Part shown: positions 61,945 to 64,000 of the stretch, one piece after another
Layout: every line of letters begins with the position of its first letter
Numbering within the stretch: position 1 is the stretch's first letter
Source: Halogeometricum pallidum JCM 14848
GTDB lineage: Archaea > Halobacteriota > Halobacteria > Halobacteriales > Haloferacaceae
DNA: 64,000 bases
Reading direction: 5' to 3'
Assembly: GCF_000337095.1 (NCBI RefSeq)
Contig: NZ_AOIV01000024.1
Span: forward strand, 51,085-115,084
Translations under genes and position numbers: made by a program
Notes under the pieces: generated by a model
Database searches by the model: none
Seen by the model: only the letters and a program-made list of their open reading frames with translations
Told to the model about the DNA's origin: nothing

Positions 61945-62613
61945 TTACGCTTCGTCCGCCGGTTCGAGGGTATCAGAAACCAGACCAATCAGCGATTTCC
62001 GGAGGACCGTTTCGGCCCCGCGTCGAACGCGCTCGGAGGCGGCCTGTTTGGTGATACCCAACTGGTCGGCGATCTCGTCGAGTTTCGTCTTTCGAGGGAC
62101 GGAGAAGTAACCCTCTTGGACGGCCATCATTAGGGCCTCGCGCTGTCCGGATGTGAGACCGAAGTTGTACTCCGTTCGGGAGGCCTCTTCGGGATCGTAC
62201 ACGCGGTCGATAGCGACCGGGTAGTCGTGAGCCTGATAGAACTGGTGGAACCGCGTCAGGTCGGCGTGACTCCGAAAGCGGACGGTGAACGACCACTCGG
62301 AATCGCTGTGGGCGTCCAGAATCGATCCGTTGTGCTCGCTGAGACCGTTCAGGAACGTCTCCTTGTCGGTGTCCCACTCGACGTAGTAGAGAACGCTGTC
62401 GCCGAGTCGCGTGACGGCCTCGACGTGCGTGACTATCTCGCTGTCTCGAAGATGCCGCTCGAACTGAGTGAGCTCTGTACCCGTCGCCCACAGCAAGGGG
62501 ATGCGGGATTCTCTGAGGGGGACGAGTCGCTCGAGTTGGACCCGAACGCTCGGGTCCCCGCTGGTGGCCCGTCCGAACGGGAACGAATCCGAGGGGAGCG
62601 TAAACTCAAGCAC
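61945..62613 (-). CDS. HTH_10 (bacterio-opsin activator-type) regulator, copy 1
   Basis: 222 residues from a GTG at 62611-62613. The N-terminal ~145 residues form the sensor-like domain of the Bat family (PSVRVQLERLVPLRESRIPLLWATG, FHQFYQAHDYPVAIDRVY); the C-terminal HTH_10 domain has LTSGQREALMMAVQEGYFSVPRKTKLDEIADQLGITKQAASERVRRG. The likely role is transcription activation or repression. Compared with copy 2 the expected ATG is GTA here, and the frame starts three codons later at GTG. A clear tandem paralog of 63123-63800. Confidence 0.9.
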   Translation of the reverse strand: MLEFTLPSDSFPFGRATSGDPSVRVQLERLVPLRESRIPLLWATGTELTQFERHLRDSEIVTHVEAVTRLGDSVLYYVEWDTDKETFLNGLSEHNGSILDAHSDSEWSFTVRFRSHADLTRFHQFYQAHDYPVAIDRVYDPEEASRTEYNFGLTSGQREALMMAVQEGYFSVPRKTKLDEIADQLGITKQAASERVRRGAETVLRKSLIGLVSDTLEPADEA

Positions 62614-63122
62614 GACGCTTACCGGAACGGTTCCTCCACGCGGTGAGCGGGGAGTGGACGGACGAGCTATCCGACGACCGGGGTATACGGTCGGTTCTAT
62701 GGACCGGATACGTGAGTACTGTCATGCGTGACTGATGAGATTGCGGAACGTGTGTACTGAATAACATGCTCCGCGAGATTGCTACGCGAGGAGAACGAGG
62801 AGATTGTCCCCCTCAACCGGATATCTCGGTTCAAACGGCCCCTTCATAATTGGGGCGCGAACACAGGGTATGCAGCTGTAGTTCCGTACTACAAGTGAGG
62901 TGACAGAGACGGATAAATTTAGGTATTACCCACAGATGATTAATCGGAAACTATCCGAGAACGCGCCGTCGTCGTTCAGTGGCGGGCGCTGGGACGCCGA
63001 ACTGAGAGTGGAGTAACACTAGTACCGATTGTGGTCCGTCTGTTGTGTTGGCTATCTGAGCAGATATGAGCTCGAAGCGGTCGACCCGTCGACATAGAAG
63101 CTACCTCGAAACGCAGCCGAAC
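62614..63122. other. Intergenic region between the HTH_10 copies
   Basis: 509 bases, lower in GC than the genes, without a coding frame of its own. Its left part (about 62690-62797) is homologous to 63870-63974 upstream of copy 2; conserved blocks include TGCGGAACGTG (62742-62752) and ACGCGAGGAGAACG (62784-62797). TATA-like ATAAATTTA occurs near 62912. Confidence 0.6.
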
Positions 63123-63800
63123 CTACCCCCTGTCTTCCGACTCGAAGTCTTCAGCGATCAGCCCGATCAGCGCCTTCCGGAGGACTGTCTCGGTTCCGCG
63201 CCGGACGCGTTCGGGCGCGGCCTGTTTGGTGATACCCACCTCTTTGGCGATTTCATCGAGGGTCGTGCCTCGGGGGACGGAGAAGTAGCCGTTTTCGACG
63301 GCCATCATCAGCGTATCGCGCTGTTCGGGCGTGAGTCCGAAACCGTACTCCGTTCGGGACGTCTCGTCGGGGGCGTACACCCGGTCGATGTGAACGGGAA
63401 AGTCGTGCGCTTGATAGAACTGGTGAAATCCGGTGAGGGCGGCGTGGTTCGGGAAGCGGACGGTGAACGACCACGTGGAGTTGCCGTGTGCTTCCATGAT
63501 CGCCCCGTTTTGGTCGCTGAGACCGTTCAGAAAGGTTTCCTTGTCCGTGTACCATTCCGTCTGATAGAGGATGCTGTCGCCGAGTCGAGTGACCGCCTCG
63601 ACGCGTTTGACTACCTCGCTCTCGCGGAGATGCCGCTCGAACTGGTCGAAGTCCTCGCCCGTCACCCACAGGAAGGGGATACGAGATTCGTTGAGCGGGA
63701 CGAGACGTTCGAGTTGGACCCGGACGCTCGGGTCTCCGCTCGTGGACCGTCCGAACGGGAACGACTCTGAGGGGAGCGTAAACTCGACGACGACGCTCAT
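63123..63800 (-). CDS. HTH_10 (bacterio-opsin activator-type) regulator, copy 2
   Basis: 225 residues from the ATG at 63798-63800. Its N-terminal sensor part and C-terminal HTH_10 domain match copy 1 over the full length (most positions identical by eye). In the recognition helix the sequence is GITKQAAPERVRRG, with Pro where copy 1 has Ser, a change that could weaken DNA binding. Its upstream region (63801-63974) also aligns with that of copy 1, so the duplicated unit is about 1.18 kb. Confidence 0.9.
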   Translation of the reverse strand: MSVVVEFTLPSESFPFGRSTSGDPSVRVQLERLVPLNESRIPFLWVTGEDFDQFERHLRESEVVKRVEAVTRLGDSILYQTEWYTDKETFLNGLSDQNGAIMEAHGNSTWSFTVRFPNHAALTGFHQFYQAHDFPVHIDRVYAPDETSRTEYGFGLTPEQRDTLMMAVENGYFSVPRGTTLDEIAKEVGITKQAAPERVRRGTETVLRKALIGLIAEDFESEDRG

Positions 63801-63973
63801 CGAGTCTCCACCTCAAAGGAACGAACGGGCAAAACAAACGGTTTTGCGGATAGCCGGGGTGTGGGACGCGCCTCGCGGGCTGAAAGCGTGGCTTCTGTCA
63901 TGTATGACTGGTCGCTGGTGCGGAACGTGATTCCCGTGTGATGGGTTCCGCGTGACGACCACGCGAGGAGAAC

Positions 63974-63982
63974 GGGGGGGGG
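63974..63982 (+). other. Run of nine G before adapter
   Basis: Nine consecutive G bases directly precede the adapter remnant. Copy 1 has GAGGAG at the equivalent place, so the run is probably at least partly a sequencing artefact. Confidence 0.6.
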
Positions 63983-64000
63983 CTGTCTCTTATACACATC
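63983..64000 (+). other. Tn5/Nextera adapter remnant at contig end
   Basis: CTGTCTCTTATACACATC is the reverse complement of 18 of the 19 bases of the Tn5 mosaic end used in transposase-based sequencing libraries. It is not genomic. Minus-strand frames beginning here read MYKRQ, a known adapter-derived false N-terminus. Confidence 0.97.

Noticed and set aside
63797..63997. Minus-strand frame beginning MYKRQPPP at the contig end
   Set aside because: Its first codons are the sequencing adapter; the rest is upstream sequence of the HTH_10 gene.
1..64000. tRNA, rRNA and CRISPR arrays
   Set aside because: No T-loop-like GGTTCRA motif with a matching acceptor stem, no rRNA-like stretch and no regularly spaced repeats were found by eye; a covariance-model scan would be the decisive test.

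Overview
The window is chromosomal DNA from a halophilic archaeon (class Halobacteria). The evidence is very high GC with C/G-ending codons, strongly acidic proteins, archaeal information-processing genes (RadA, NMD3, L39e, L31e, eIF6, LX, prefoldin alpha, SRP54/FtsY), A/T-rich TATA elements about 25-30 bases before start codons with short or absent leaders, and many small haloarchaea-type CxxC proteins and conserved proteins of unknown function. The genus cannot be fixed from the sequence alone. The last 18 bases are a Tn5/Nextera adapter remnant behind a 9-base G run, so the right edge is the end of an assembled contig.

Region by region. 1-4.8 kb: 5'-truncated-by-window DHH phosphoesterase (start present, 3' end missing), a universal stress protein coupled to an APC permease, and an MFS transporter. 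4.8-18.7 kb: most of the tetrapyrrole trunk, as hemC-cobA-hemD in one overlapping operon, then hemL and hemB. Together these convert glutamate-1-semialdehyde to uroporphyrinogen III and precorrin-2; hemA is not in the window. A PhoD-like Tat-exported phosphatase, a CPBP membrane protease and two tandem amtB-glnK ammonium modules lie among them. 18.9-34.5 kb: DedA and PHP proteins, several small CxxC or helix-turn-helix proteins, an XPD-like iron-sulfur helicase, NMD3, two epimerases, the HtpX-PspAB membrane quality-control pair and RadA.

34.5-39 kb: a compact cluster of CDP-alcohol phosphotransferase (divergent), zinc-type dehydrogenase, a pterin-synthase-like protein with Glu in place of the catalytic Cys, a GT4 glycosyltransferase and a SAM methyltransferase. 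The last four overlap or nearly abut. This is the best candidate for an undescribed pathway in the window. 39-45 kb: SufU and SufS, small membrane proteins, a short MscS, DUF424/TPR, a 2',3'-cyclic phosphodiesterase and an EamA exporter.

45.4-52.1 kb: translation and protein targeting: rpl39e-rpl31e-eif6, then rplX-pfdA-ftsY, then ffh, with a LysE exporter and a 2-hydroxyacid dehydrogenase between. 52.3-57.5 kb: a MoxR ATPase facing its usual partner genes (DUF4129, membrane protein, DUF58, membrane protein), with a lower-GC DUF4242 gene in the gap. 57.9-59.4 kb: a MgtE-type magnesium channel split into two directly abutting in-frame halves. 59.4-61.2 kb is nearly gene-free. 61.2-64 kb carries a zinc-ribbon protein, a DUF7344-type regulator and two tandemly duplicated HTH_10 (bacterio-opsin-activator type) regulators; the duplication runs into the contig end. 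No rRNA, tRNA, CRISPR array or intact insertion sequence was seen.
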